A model generated the notes under the pieces. The model worked only from the letters and a program-made list of their open reading frames with translations. It made no database searches and was not told the DNA's origin. Positions 8,569 to 16,920 of a stretch of DNA of 64,000 bases are shown here, one piece after another (the first letter of the stretch is position 1; each line of letters begins with the position of its first letter). The position numbers and the translations under genes are program-made. The stretch is from positions 62,001 to 126,000 of the forward strand of contig JAIBAF010000001.1 in assembly GCA_019695335.1 (NCBI GenBank), given 5' to 3'. The stretch comes from a bacterium. Its GTDB lineage: Bacteria; CLD3; SB21.

Positions 8569-9663
8569 ATGTCCAAGAAAAGGCTGAATCATATCGAAAT
8601 TACGGAAGAATTGCTTTTCCAACTTCCGAAAACCGAGTTGCATTGTCATCTTGACGGAAGTTGCCGGGTTCAGACGCTCATTGAATTGGCTGAGGAGCAA
8701 AAAGTTAAATTGCCCTTCACCGATTTGGCTAAATTGCGCGATCATCTTGAAGTGGGCGATAAAGCGAAAAATCTGGCAGATTATTTAAAGGGTTTTGCAG
8801 TCACGCTTTCGGTAATGCAGGAAGCGCCGGCGATCGAACGCATTGCATTCGAATTAGCTGAAGATGCGGCGAAAGAAAATGTTCGTTATCTTGAAGTAAG
8901 ATTTTCGCCGATTTTGCATATCAATAAAGGCTTACGTGTTACGGAAATCGTCGATGCGGTCGTTCGCGGATTGGCGCGTGCTGAATCGAAGTACAATATT
9001 AAAACCGGTATCATTATTTGCGGCATGCGTAGTATCAAACCGGATATTTCACTCCGGCTGGCTGAACTTACTGTCGCTTACAAAAATCAAAAAGTCACCG
9101 CGTTCGACCTGGCTGGTCAGGAAGACGGTTATCCGGCCAAGGACCATCAGGAAGCTTTTGCATTAATTCTAAAAAATAACGTCAACGTCACGGCGCATGC
9201 AGGCGAAGCGTACGGACCGGACAGCATCAAACAGGCCATTCACGACTGCGGAGCCCACCGGATCGGGCACGGCACACGGTTAGTCGAAGACGGCGATTTG
9301 CTTAACTATGTCAATGACCATCGTATTCCGCTTGAAATTTGTTTATCCAGCAATGTTCAAACTAAGGCTGTGAAAGATTTTCAAGCCCATCCGCTACGGA
9401 TATATTACGACTACGGTTTACGTGTGACGATCAATACCGATAACCGGCTCATGTCCGCGACTACGGTAACTAAGGAATTATACCTGGCCGCGAAAACGTT
9501 CGATTTTGCATTCGACGATATTTGTAATATCATTATCAATGGTTTCAAAAGCGCTTTTATGCCTTACCGAGATCGTGTGGTATTGCTCAATGCGGCATTG
9601 GAAGAATTGCAAAAATTCGGCTTTGATTCGGGTTATTTCGATAACAAAGCTGCTGCGAGCTAA
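8569..9663 (+). CDS. add: Adenosine deaminase
   Basis: A 364-residue amidohydrolase-fold enzyme. Zinc ligands H25 and H27 are in HCHLDG, H210 and catalytic E213 in HAGE, and the last metal ligand is D291 in NTDNRLMS. RIGHGTRL supplies the conserved His of the family. Role: hydrolytic deamination of adenosine or deoxyadenosine to inosine in purine salvage, in the cytoplasm. The TDNRLMS variant is the one seen in many bacterial Add proteins, in place of TDDP. It follows sucC by 23 nt and may share its transcript. A terminator follows it. Confidence 0.92.
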   Translation: MSKKRLNHIEITEELLFQLPKTELHCHLDGSCRVQTLIELAEEQKVKLPFTDLAKLRDHLEVGDKAKNLADYLKGFAVTLSVMQEAPAIERIAFELAEDAAKENVRYLEVRFSPILHINKGLRVTEIVDAVVRGLARAESKYNIKTGIIICGMRSIKPDISLRLAELTVAYKNQKVTAFDLAGQEDGYPAKDHQEAFALILKNNVNVTAHAGEAYGPDSIKQAIHDCGAHRIGHGTRLVEDGDLLNYVNDHRIPLEICLSSNVQTKAVKDFQAHPLRIYYDYGLRVTINTDNRLMSATTVTKELYLAAKTFDFAFDDICNIIINGFKSAFMPYRDRVVLLNAALEELQKFGFDSGYFDNKAAAS

Positions 9664-9691
9664 ACATCACGAAGAGTAATGAAAAAATTTC

Positions 9692-9725
9692 GGGACTGTT
9701 TCGAATGCTGAACAGTCCCTTTTTA
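9692..9725 (+). terminator. Rho-independent terminator after add
   Basis: A perfect 9-bp stem GGGACTGTT (9692-9700) with AACAGTCCC (9711-9719) is followed by a T run. Confidence 0.9.
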
Positions 9726-9747
9726 TTTTTTCCTGTTCAATGACACT

Positions 9748-10647
9748 ATGAATCACCTTCTTGAAAAATTTCTGGATTATCTTTCTTTTGAAGAAAATCT
9801 TTCGGATAACACGATCGTTTCTTATCGTAACGATCTGCAACGTTATTTGGCATTTGCAAAGGATAATCGGGGATATACAGAACTGGCTCAGCTCAAGCAA
9901 AAAGATATTGCCGAATTCATCCAAATTTTAAATGCGCTCGGTTTGTCACCTACCAGTATTTCACGCAACGTATCGGCGATACGTTCGTTTCACAAGTTTT
10001 TGATTTTGGAAGAAGAACTCGAAAACGATCCGGCTGAATACATCGATTTGCCCAAATTACCGAAAACTCTTCCATCTGTTTTGGAAATATCGGAAATGGA
10101 AAAAATTTTGGATCAACCGGACACGTTGGATCATCTAGGAGTGCGTGACAGGGCTATGTTGGAGATGTTGTATGCGTGTGGATTGCGAATTTCTGAACTG
10201 CTGGGATTAAAGCAAACCGATTTTCAGCCGGCCTCAGGATTTGTTCGTATTTTTGGAAAAGGTTCTAAAGAAAGGATTGTACCGGTGGGGGAAAAAGCTA
10301 TCGAATGGACCCTGTATTATCAGGAAAAAGTCAGGCCGCATCTTGCAGGAAAAGAAACATCGGCGGACGTGTTATTTCTCAATGCCAAAGGAAAAAAGAT
10401 GAGCCGTATGGGCTTTTGGAAAATTCTGAAGAGGTATGTAACGATGGCCGGCATTACCAAGGAGGTTACGCCGCATACATTTCGCCACTCATTTGCTACG
10501 CATTTGCTCGAAGGCGGCGCCGATTTACGTGTGGTACAAGAGTTACTCGGCCATGCCGATATTTCAACCACGCAAATCTACACACACATTGATCGAGAGT
10601 ATTTAAAAGAAGTTCACCGAACGTTTCATCCAAGGAATAGAAACTAA
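9748..10647 (+). CDS. xerD: Tyrosine recombinase XerD
   Basis: A 299-residue integrase-family recombinase of normal XerC/D length. The SAM-like N-terminal domain (to ~95) starts FLDYLSFEENLSDNTI. The catalytic residues are all present: R147 (CGLRISELLG), K171 (GKGSKER), H243 and R246 (HTFRHSFA), H269 (LLGHADI) and the nucleophile Y278. Role: resolves chromosome dimers at dif sites together with XerC and the FtsK translocase. Length and lack of phage neighbours favour the housekeeping enzyme over a mobile-element integrase; XerD over XerC is likely from sequence but not certain. It is convergent with the feo operon. Confidence 0.88.
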   Translation: MNHLLEKFLDYLSFEENLSDNTIVSYRNDLQRYLAFAKDNRGYTELAQLKQKDIAEFIQILNALGLSPTSISRNVSAIRSFHKFLILEEELENDPAEYIDLPKLPKTLPSVLEISEMEKILDQPDTLDHLGVRDRAMLEMLYACGLRISELLGLKQTDFQPASGFVRIFGKGSKERIVPVGEKAIEWTLYYQEKVRPHLAGKETSADVLFLNAKGKKMSRMGFWKILKRYVTMAGITKEVTPHTFRHSFATHLLEGGADLRVVQELLGHADISTTQIYTHIDREYLKEVHRTFHPRNRN

Positions 10648-10677
10648 AAAACCCACGAAATTTCGTGGGTTTATTTT
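10647..10677. terminator. Bidirectional terminator between xerD and the feo operon
   Basis: A perfect palindromic hairpin (10651-10660 with 10661-10670; the tip must open as a loop) has T runs on both strands, placed between convergent genes. Confidence 0.85.
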
Positions 10678-10695
10678 TTATTACTAATTTTAAAA

Positions 10696-10884
10696 TTATT
10701 TTCCGTGACACCCGGAGCTTTTCAAACACCCCATACACAGATTGGCCAATTCCAACTTATGCATACAGCGCGGACATTTCATCAGGAATTGATTTTCGAT
10801 TTCGAGTCCGCAACATTCGCATTTCCGCATAAACATGGAAGCGGATGGTTTGACGTCTTTTATTTCAATCGTGCACTGACTCAT
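10696..10884 (-). CDS. Small cysteine-rich, probably zinc-binding protein in the feo operon
   Basis: A 62-residue protein with nine cysteines: C4, C22/C24/C25 (CECC), C37-x2-C40, C50-x2-C53 and C59, the layout of one or two zinc knuckles or a small metal cluster site. It has no membrane segment, so it differs from the known FeoB-associated Cys-rich membrane proteins. It begins 5 nt after the feoB stop and is the last gene of the operon before the terminator. The ATG at 10884 was chosen because the open frame continues much further upstream only by overlapping feoB in a frame with non-protein-like composition. Inference: an iron or zinc sensor, or a cytosolic partner of FeoB. Confidence 0.7.
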   Translation of the reverse strand: MSQCTIEIKDVKPSASMFMRKCECCGLEIENQFLMKCPRCMHKLELANLCMGCLKSSGCHGK

Positions 10885-10889
10885 AAATT

Positions 10890-12920
10890 TCACATGATGA
10901 GTTGAGCGATGAGGCCGCCGACGAGAAACGCGATGAACCACGTTCCTAACCATATAATCGTTCCTTCTTTGGCGCCGCGTTCTTTGAAGAGGACCATGAC
11001 GCTGGCGACACACGGTACAAAAAGCGTCATTGTCACGAGTCCGACCAGCACCTGAGGTGCACTCAGATCCATCGTCAGAAATCCGGCCGCGCCGAAATCG
11101 CGGCGGACCATACCCATGACGAACGCGGTAGCCGCCTCGCGAGGGAGAAGAAGCCAGTTCGTCGTCAACGGTGCAAAAAGATTTTGCCATACATCGAGTA
11201 ATCCGGTGACCTGCATGATCGATACGATACCGGCGCCGAAGAAAAACCACGGCGTGGCTTCTTTCATGAAACCGATAGTTTTGATATAAGTCTTTTGTGC
11301 GACGTTATCGAATTTAGGTAACCGCATGGCCGGCAGATCGATGAGCAGCGCGGATGATTTGCCCGGCAGTACTGCATTGAGCACCGTGCCGAGAATGACA
11401 AGTATGGCAAACATAACGGCGCAATAGAGGAGAACATAGGTCCCGCCCGCGGCCGCTAATAATGCGGTGATAACGGCGAGTTGTGCAGAACAGGGGATAA
11501 CAAAATTTAAAATCGCAGCCGCAATGGTTTTTTCGCGCGAGGTGCTGAGTAATCGTGTTGTAATAGTAGCCATTGTCACGCAACCGAAACCTAATAAAAT
11601 CGGGATGACCGCACGGCCATTGAGCCCGACACCGGTCAGCAGGCGATCGACCAGCGTTGCAAGCCGCGGCAGATATCCGCAATCTTCAAGGATCGAAAGG
11701 AATCCGTAGAACCCTATCACGAGCGGCAGGAGAAGAAATACAAGATACGTTACGGTCATCGTCAAGACGCCGAATTCTCCCACAAGGACTATCGCCCATT
11801 TTTCAGAAAAATTATAATTGTAAGCAACCTTACGCGTACCGACGAATTCATTCATGCGTTGATATTCGGCGTCATCATTGTGAATACCGTTAGGAAAATT
11901 AAACGCTTGTGATTCCGAGACAATTTCTTCACCATTCGCATCTAATCCAAGCACATCCACGCTGATTTCTGCAGATGTGTAATTGGCGACAAAATCTTTC
12001 ACGAAACGTTCATACATGCGGTTCCCGAGTTCTACTTCCGCAAATCCTACAACGTCCTGAGCAATCCAAACTCCAACAACTTGATACAATAAGAGGAGTA
12101 CACCGAAGACGATCGGAATGCCGGATAACGGATGGATAGAGATTTTACCGAGCCATTCACGGAATGTGGAACGATTTTCATGTTTGACGACTTGCTGAAT
12201 GATACTGTTAGCCCGCATACGGCGCTGGATGTAAGTTTCTTCGCGTTTATCCTGCGGCTGTACGCCGTGCCGTTGGGCAACAAAAGCATCACCTTCACGG
12301 ATCATGAGAGCTTCCGGTTGGGAGCCGACCATCTTGAGAAGTTCGTGAAGCTGAGTGTGAAGTTTTTCATCCTGTTTACCCTGGCGCGCGTGTTCGATCT
12401 GAGCGACGATTTGATCCATGCCTTGTTTTTTGACGGCCGATGTCGGGATCACGGGAACGCCGAGAAGTTCGCTGAGTTTTTCCACGTCGATTGTCACGCC
12501 TTCTTTTTTAACTTCGTCCATGAAATTTAACGCAACAATGACGGGGAAACCCATGTCGATCAATTGTAACGTCAGGAAAAGATCGCGTTCGAGATGGACG
12601 GCATCGACGATATTGAGGATCACATCGGCGTCGAGAATGATATCGCGTGCCACGCGCTCTTCATCGTTAAATGACGATACCCCGTAAATGCCGGGTATAT
12701 CGTACACGCGATGTTGTCCGAAGCGCCCTTCGGTAATATCAATAGTAGTGCCGGGATAATTGGATACGTCGACGTAGAGGCCGCTGAGATAATTGAAGAA
12801 TACAGATTTGCCGACATTGGGATTGCCGGCAAGAACTATTTTTTTAGACTGTCTGACTTCGGTCGGTTCATCATGTTCGTGATGGCGATGATAGGTACCG
12901 ACCGCAGAATGATGGCTCAT
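10890..12920 (-). CDS. feoB: Ferrous iron transporter FeoB (divergent class)
   Basis: A 676-residue protein with a His-rich N-terminus (HH, HRHHEH within the first 16 residues). The G-protein domain has GNPNVGKS (32-39), switch PGTT (56-59), DIPG (74-77), NFMD (132-135, usually NxxD) and TSA (160-162). The membrane part holds Gate-type segments. The usual FeoB motif GCNVPA is replaced by GCVTMAT (C447), and a hydrophilic stretch of roughly 90 residues (about 300-390) sits between the first and second membrane segments. Role: GTP-dependent import of Fe(II) across the inner membrane. feoA lies 15 nt upstream and a cysteine-rich gene follows. Confidence 0.93.
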   Translation of the reverse strand: MSHHSAVGTYHRHHEHDEPTEVRQSKKIVLAGNPNVGKSVFFNYLSGLYVDVSNYPGTTIDITEGRFGQHRVYDIPGIYGVSSFNDEERVARDIILDADVILNIVDAVHLERDLFLTLQLIDMGFPVIVALNFMDEVKKEGVTIDVEKLSELLGVPVIPTSAVKKQGMDQIVAQIEHARQGKQDEKLHTQLHELLKMVGSQPEALMIREGDAFVAQRHGVQPQDKREETYIQRRMRANSIIQQVVKHENRSTFREWLGKISIHPLSGIPIVFGVLLLLYQVVGVWIAQDVVGFAEVELGNRMYERFVKDFVANYTSAEISVDVLGLDANGEEIVSESQAFNFPNGIHNDDAEYQRMNEFVGTRKVAYNYNFSEKWAIVLVGEFGVLTMTVTYLVFLLLPLVIGFYGFLSILEDCGYLPRLATLVDRLLTGVGLNGRAVIPILLGFGCVTMATITTRLLSTSREKTIAAAILNFVIPCSAQLAVITALLAAAGGTYVLLYCAVMFAILVILGTVLNAVLPGKSSALLIDLPAMRLPKFDNVAQKTYIKTIGFMKEATPWFFFGAGIVSIMQVTGLLDVWQNLFAPLTTNWLLLPREAATAFVMGMVRRDFGAAGFLTMDLSAPQVLVGLVTMTLFVPCVASVMVLFKERGAKEGTIIWLGTWFIAFLVGGLIAQLIM

Positions 12921-12935
12921 AACATGTGCTTCTGG

Positions 12936-13163
12936 CTAAACCAAGTCTTCGATCGTAATTTCGTTGGCGATCTCTCGCCCTAAAGCAATTTCTTGTTTAT
13001 GGTATTTTACAACCACAGGGCCAAAGGGAAGTTTCTGGTGACATTTAGCATGGCTTCCTTCACCAATTCCAAATCGGATGAGTTGTGTACGAACCTGTTC
13101 ATCCGGAATTGAAACAAACTTGAAACTTTTGTTTCTTTTAATTTTAGATAATTTTGTGATCAT
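12936..13163 (-). CDS. feoA: FeoA, SH3-like partner of FeoB
   Basis: A 75-residue protein of typical FeoA length with the SH3-like pattern (a G-x-G turn RFGIGEGSHAK, then a hydrophobic strand GPVVVKY and a final LGREIANEI strand). Role: small cytosolic protein needed for FeoB-mediated ferrous iron uptake. It is the first gene of the operon, 35 nt downstream of a palindromic operator sitting on a strong promoter. Confidence 0.9.
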   Translation of the reverse strand: MITKLSKIKRNKSFKFVSIPDEQVRTQLIRFGIGEGSHAKCHQKLPFGPVVVKYHKQEIALGREIANEITIEDLV

Positions 13164-13197
13164 GATTTAATAACCATTCGAAAGATTTCACAACCGT

Positions 13198-13257
13198 AAT
13201 TGAGACTCCGTCTCAATTTATTTAAAATAATATATACTATTCCCATTCGATAGTCAA
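13198..13257 (-). promoter_or_regulatory. feoAB promoter with palindromic metal-regulator operator
   Basis: On the minus strand: TTGACT (13252-13257), exact 17-nt spacer, TATATT (13229-13234). Ten bases on, at the expected transcription start, lies a perfect 9-bp inverted repeat with 3-nt spacer (13198-13218). Its core TGAGA-N5-TCTCA resembles the 15-bp Fur box TGATAAT-N-ATTATCA. Inference: Fur- or DtxR-family repression of iron uptake. Confidence 0.7.
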
Positions 13258-13440
13258 GGATGGAAAACAGGTTTTTCAGTCATATTGTTGTAATATTTTC
13301 AAGATTACTGCGGGTAGATAATGCTTGATACGCTACAGGTTTGCTAATTTTTTATTTGCATGGGAATTTTTTTTCTTTAAATTTATTCTAAGTAATGGAC
13401 CTTTCGAGTTTTATTTTTTAGTATAAATGGAGGCAAAATA

Positions 13441-13794
13441 ATGGCTGAAGTTCAAGAAGTCGTTCAGGACATTACCGTCACCGATCATGCGTTGGCGGAA
13501 ATTACCAATATCATGAAAGAACAAAGCATACCCGAAAATTACAGTCTTCGGATCGGTATTCAGGGCGGCGGCTGCTCGGGTTTTTCATATTCGTTGGCGT
13601 TTGATGATCAGGTCGGTGAAAATGACATGGCTTATGAATTCGGAAAAGTCAAAGTGGTTGTCGATTACAAAAGCATGTTATATCTCAAAGGCGTTACGTT
13701 GGATTTTCAGGACGGATTGAATGGACGCGGATTCGTGTTCAATAATCCTAATGCAACGCGTACATGCGGCTGCGGTAGTTCGTTTTCAGCCTAA
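13441..13794 (+). CDS. A-type iron-sulfur cluster carrier (IscA/ErpA/HesB family)
   Basis: A 117-residue protein with the three ligand cysteines of the family: C45 in GGGCSGF and C109/C111 in TCGCG near the C-terminus. GGAGG is 7 nt upstream of the ATG. Role: receives and hands on Fe-S clusters to apo-enzymes in the cytoplasm. It stands alone with its own terminator, not in an isc/suf operon, but lies next to the divergent feo operon, which fits iron metabolism. ErpA, IscA and SufA cannot be told apart here. Confidence 0.9.
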   Translation: MAEVQEVVQDITVTDHALAEITNIMKEQSIPENYSLRIGIQGGGCSGFSYSLAFDDQVGENDMAYEFGKVKVVVDYKSMLYLKGVTLDFQDGLNGRGFVFNNPNATRTCGCGSSFSA

Positions 13795-13820
13795 CGCTGA
13801 TTCATAATATTTTATTATAA

Positions 13821-13853
13821 CCCGCGGGAATTTTCTCCCACGGGTTTTTTTTT
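13821..13853 (+). terminator. Rho-independent terminator after the Fe-S carrier gene
   Basis: A 9-bp GC-rich stem (13821-13829 with 13836-13844, one mismatch) is followed by nine Ts. Confidence 0.9.
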
Positions 13854-13951
13854 GAATATAGAGTTATGAAAATGACAATTGCTAATTCCGTGATGAAGTA
13901 TTATCTTCACGACGTCATTTTTAATTTTCTTTAGATAATTTTAGACAAGAT

Positions 13952-15364
13952 ATGGCGATTGATACGCGCGAATCCTCTGAAAAGAATATAATTTCCATGA
14001 TCGATTTGGCCGGCGAAGAACTGGAATCGCTTTCCGTTCGCTATAAAGAGAACGTGTGGAATACGCTGGTCGGCCAGCCTGCTCCTGATTTACCAAAGCT
14101 TGAAGAACAGCTTTTGCATGCGATGACCAATGCCGAATGGCTTTCTTATCTGAAAACCCATCGCGCAAATGACACGCTTTTGTCGAGGCGCATGCACATT
14201 ATGCGGCTTGAAGTGGAGCGTACGATGATCGAACGCAATGAACTGGTCGTCGACGTTCAACAAGCAATCACATTGAGTTTAAACTCGCCTGAAGTTTTCA
14301 AACTCCATCACATTCTCAACCATGATTCACGACGCGATCAGCGCCGCCTTGCACTCAAAAAGCTTGGCGAAACAGCCGAGTCCTTGCGATCGCTACTAGT
14401 AACGCTTGTATTGCGGCGGCAAGAAGCGGCGAGAGAAATAGGTTATCGTCATTACGGTGAATTATATCAGCATATTATCGAGGCGACTGTCGACGATGTT
14501 ATAAAAACCTGTGAACCGTCGTTGCAGTCTTCGGCACCCATTTTCCAATCATGGCGTGAAGCGTCTGAAAAAACATTTGACGGATTTGAACATCACGATT
14601 TTCAATACGCTACGACCCTTGCTCAACGATTTCCTTACGATGAAAAATTTAAACCTGAAACGATCAATGTCCTGATTCTTTCAGTCTTGGACGAAATGGG
14701 ATTTTCGGATTTGCCGGTTTCGACCTACGACGCAGGAACCCAGTTTCCGTCGATGTGTTTTCCGATCCGGGTTCCGTCCGATGTCCGACTTTTTATGTCA
14801 ACGAAAACCGGATACGAAACCTACCGTCTTTTGTTGAAAGAATTCGGTAAAGCGTTTTACTATGCGTCTGTGGCACAGGACCCGTATGAATTTAAAACAC
14901 CTAACTCCGTGATGATTGAAACTTGTGCGAACATTTTTCTCCGCCTGATGACGACGAAAGAAAAATTAACGCGAATCGGCTTGAGTTCGAGCGAAGTTGA
15001 GGGCGCGCTTGCTTACGAAGAAAAAATACGCGCGATTGAGCGTTTCACACTGGTGACATTGGTAAAATTCGAACGGGGATTATACGAGTCTGAAGAAAGG
15101 CAACTTAACGACTTGTGGACGACATTATATCACGATGGGTTGTCGATCGAGGGAACGATTACTCCGGATTGGCCGTTGCAGAGCATTTTTGTTGCTTCGC
15201 CATTTAAGGCGGCCGAATATTTACTTTCGGCAACATTGGCAGAAAAAATTGTCGGACCACTGACAGTACTATCCGTTGCCGAGCAGGGCGAATCGCTGCG
15301 ACAAAATGTATATAGCTACGGTAATTCAAGATCATGGAAAGAGATTATAAAATTTTTTAATTAG
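13952..15364 (+). CDS. M2/M3-peptidase-like protein lacking the zinc motif (probable pseudoenzyme)
   Basis: A 470-residue, largely helical protein that resembles oligopeptidase-type M3/M2 metallopeptidases in its N-terminal helical part and in the region where HExxH should lie. There the sequence reads KEFGK (K296-E297-F298-G299-K300): both zinc-binding histidines are replaced by lysine while the Glu and the surrounding LL-EFG-AF frame remain. A downstream IETCANIF segment resembles the region of the third ligand. The gene has no frameshift and normal codon use, so it is a maintained protein rather than decay. Likely non-hydrolytic; the role is unknown. The ribosome-binding site is weak. Confidence 0.7.
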   Translation: MAIDTRESSEKNIISMIDLAGEELESLSVRYKENVWNTLVGQPAPDLPKLEEQLLHAMTNAEWLSYLKTHRANDTLLSRRMHIMRLEVERTMIERNELVVDVQQAITLSLNSPEVFKLHHILNHDSRRDQRRLALKKLGETAESLRSLLVTLVLRRQEAAREIGYRHYGELYQHIIEATVDDVIKTCEPSLQSSAPIFQSWREASEKTFDGFEHHDFQYATTLAQRFPYDEKFKPETINVLILSVLDEMGFSDLPVSTYDAGTQFPSMCFPIRVPSDVRLFMSTKTGYETYRLLLKEFGKAFYYASVAQDPYEFKTPNSVMIETCANIFLRLMTTKEKLTRIGLSSSEVEGALAYEEKIRAIERFTLVTLVKFERGLYESEERQLNDLWTTLYHDGLSIEGTITPDWPLQSIFVASPFKAAEYLLSATLAEKIVGPLTVLSVAEQGESLRQNVYSYGNSRSWKEIIKFFN

Positions 15365-15393
15365 TATTTTCAGCAGCATATTTAAGAGGTTTC

Positions 15394-16236
15394 ATGATTC
15401 CCACGCTTTTTGAAATTCCGATTTTTGGAGGCATTCCGATTCATAGTTTCGGCCTGATGATGGCGATAGCATTTTTGACGAGTAGTTTTGTATTGAAAAA
15501 TCTTTTCAAAAACGCCGGAATTAATCCTGAGGTTGCCGAGCAGGTTGTTTTGGTCGCTGCGATTGGCGGTCTTGCCGGATCAAAGCTGTATTATTTGCTG
15601 TTCGAAGCGTTCGATCGATTTGTCAAACATCCCTGGGAGATGATTTTTTCCGGCGCAGGATTGACATGGTATGGCGGTTTTGCCGTCGCGATGATCGGGA
15701 TCATTTATCTTGTAAGAAAAAATAAATTACCGATCGTCCGCACGATCGACCTGATATCGATCCCTTTACCCTTGGGCTATGGGATTGGCCGGATCGGTTG
15801 TCATTTGGCCGGGGACGGTGATTACGGAAAACCGTGGGATGGTATTTTCGGGACAGATTATTCACGAGGCGTTGTGCCGCCGTCGCAAGCATTTTACGGG
15901 ACTGAGATTGGCAAAAATTATCCGAATGGAATCGTTCCCGATCACACACTTGTTCATCCGACACCGATGTATGAAGCTGTTATTTCAATTTTGATTTTTT
16001 TCATTTTGTGGCAGTTGAATAAAAAACAAAAAACGGCAGGATTTATTATTTCGCTTTATTTTGTTTTAGGAGGATTGGAGCGATTGGGGATCGAGTTTTT
16101 ACGTATCAATCCGGAAGTGATGTTTGGATTGAGCGGAGCACAGGTGATCAGTATCGCGCTGATTATTGCCGGATTGGTATGGCAAGCAAAATTATTGAAA
16201 CAACCGGTTATTGCGGAAAGTAAATCAAAAAAATGA
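15394..16236 (+). CDS. lgt: Phosphatidylglycerol-prolipoprotein diacylglyceryl transferase
   Basis: A 280-residue polytopic membrane protein with about seven hydrophobic segments. It has the N-terminal IHSFGLMMA stretch, the WYGG motif near 90, the Lgt signature region GYGIGRIGCHLAGDGDYG and the HPTPMYEA motif. Role: transfers diacylglycerol to the cysteine of prolipoproteins in the inner membrane, the first step of lipoprotein maturation. This fits the several lipobox proteins in the window. Its stop overlaps the start of the DUF4159 gene by 4 nt. Confidence 0.93.
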   Translation: MIPTLFEIPIFGGIPIHSFGLMMAIAFLTSSFVLKNLFKNAGINPEVAEQVVLVAAIGGLAGSKLYYLLFEAFDRFVKHPWEMIFSGAGLTWYGGFAVAMIGIIYLVRKNKLPIVRTIDLISIPLPLGYGIGRIGCHLAGDGDYGKPWDGIFGTDYSRGVVPPSQAFYGTEIGKNYPNGIVPDHTLVHPTPMYEAVISILIFFILWQLNKKQKTAGFIISLYFVLGGLERLGIEFLRINPEVMFGLSGAQVISIALIIAGLVWQAKLLKQPVIAESKSKK

Positions 16237-16880
16237 TGTGGTCTCTTATCATATTATTGACGTTCGTGTTGCCCGACGCCGGTAGCAAATTTACGATTGC
16301 TCGCATTAAATATGGTGGCGGCGGTGATTGGTATGGCAACAAGACGTCGCTGAACAATTTACTCGCGTTTCTGAATACAAGTACCAATATTGTGTGCGAT
16401 GATAAAGAAACGTTTGTCGAGCCGTCGGATATTAAATTGTTTGATTATCAATTCCTGTATATGTCCGGCCATGGAAATGTGAAATTCAGCGATACGGATG
16501 TCAAGAATTTACGAACGCACCTGACGTCGGGCGGTTTCCTGTGGTGTGATGATGATTATGGTATTGATAAATTTTTCAGACGTGAAATGAAACGGGTGTT
16601 TCCTGAATTAGATTTTGTGGCGATTCCTTTCTCGCACCCGATTTTTAAGATTATTTATCCCTTTCAGCAAGGTTTACCGAAGATTCATGAGCACGACGGC
16701 GGTCCACCGGAAGCGTACGGCTTGTTTTGGAAGGGTCGGCTAGTTTGTTTTTATTCCAAAAATACGGACATCAGCGACGGTCTTGAGGGGCCGGACGTTT
16801 TTCCTGAAGACGGAATTGAAAAACATCAAGCGGCATTAAAAATGGCGTCTAATATTGTTGTGTATGCATTAAGTAATTGA
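16233..16880 (+). CDS. DUF4159-domain protein
   Basis: A 215-residue protein with an N-terminal signal peptide or anchor (about 1-17). It shows the DUF4159 pattern: FTIARIKYGGGGDWYGN at the start of the mature protein, LFDYQFLYMSGHGN, then GGFLWCDDDYG and a following F..RREMKRVFPE segment, and SHPIFKIIYPF. The fold is a glutamine-amidotransferase-like flavodoxin type in an envelope setting; the function is not established. Start overlaps lgt (ATGA), so the two are co-translated. DUF4159 genes often lie near MoxR/DUF58 clusters; the DUF58 gene here is about 30 kb away. Confidence 0.8.
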   Translation: MMWSLIILLTFVLPDAGSKFTIARIKYGGGGDWYGNKTSLNNLLAFLNTSTNIVCDDKETFVEPSDIKLFDYQFLYMSGHGNVKFSDTDVKNLRTHLTSGGFLWCDDDYGIDKFFRREMKRVFPELDFVAIPFSHPIFKIIYPFQQGLPKIHEHDGGPPEAYGLFWKGRLVCFYSKNTDISDGLEGPDVFPEDGIEKHQAALKMASNIVVYALSN

Positions 16881-16920
16881 TACTGGATTTTTTACATCAT
16901 CCTAACTTTAAAAGGCAGAT

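Noticed and set aside
9748-10647. XerD as a phage or transposon integrase
   Set aside because: Length and motifs fit the housekeeping enzyme, and no phage, att or transposon genes are nearby.
10885-11250. Long open frame on the minus strand inside feoB that extends the cysteine-rich gene upstream
   Set aside because: It overlaps feoB in another frame and its amino acid composition (Arg- and His-rich) is not protein-like; the real start is at 10884.
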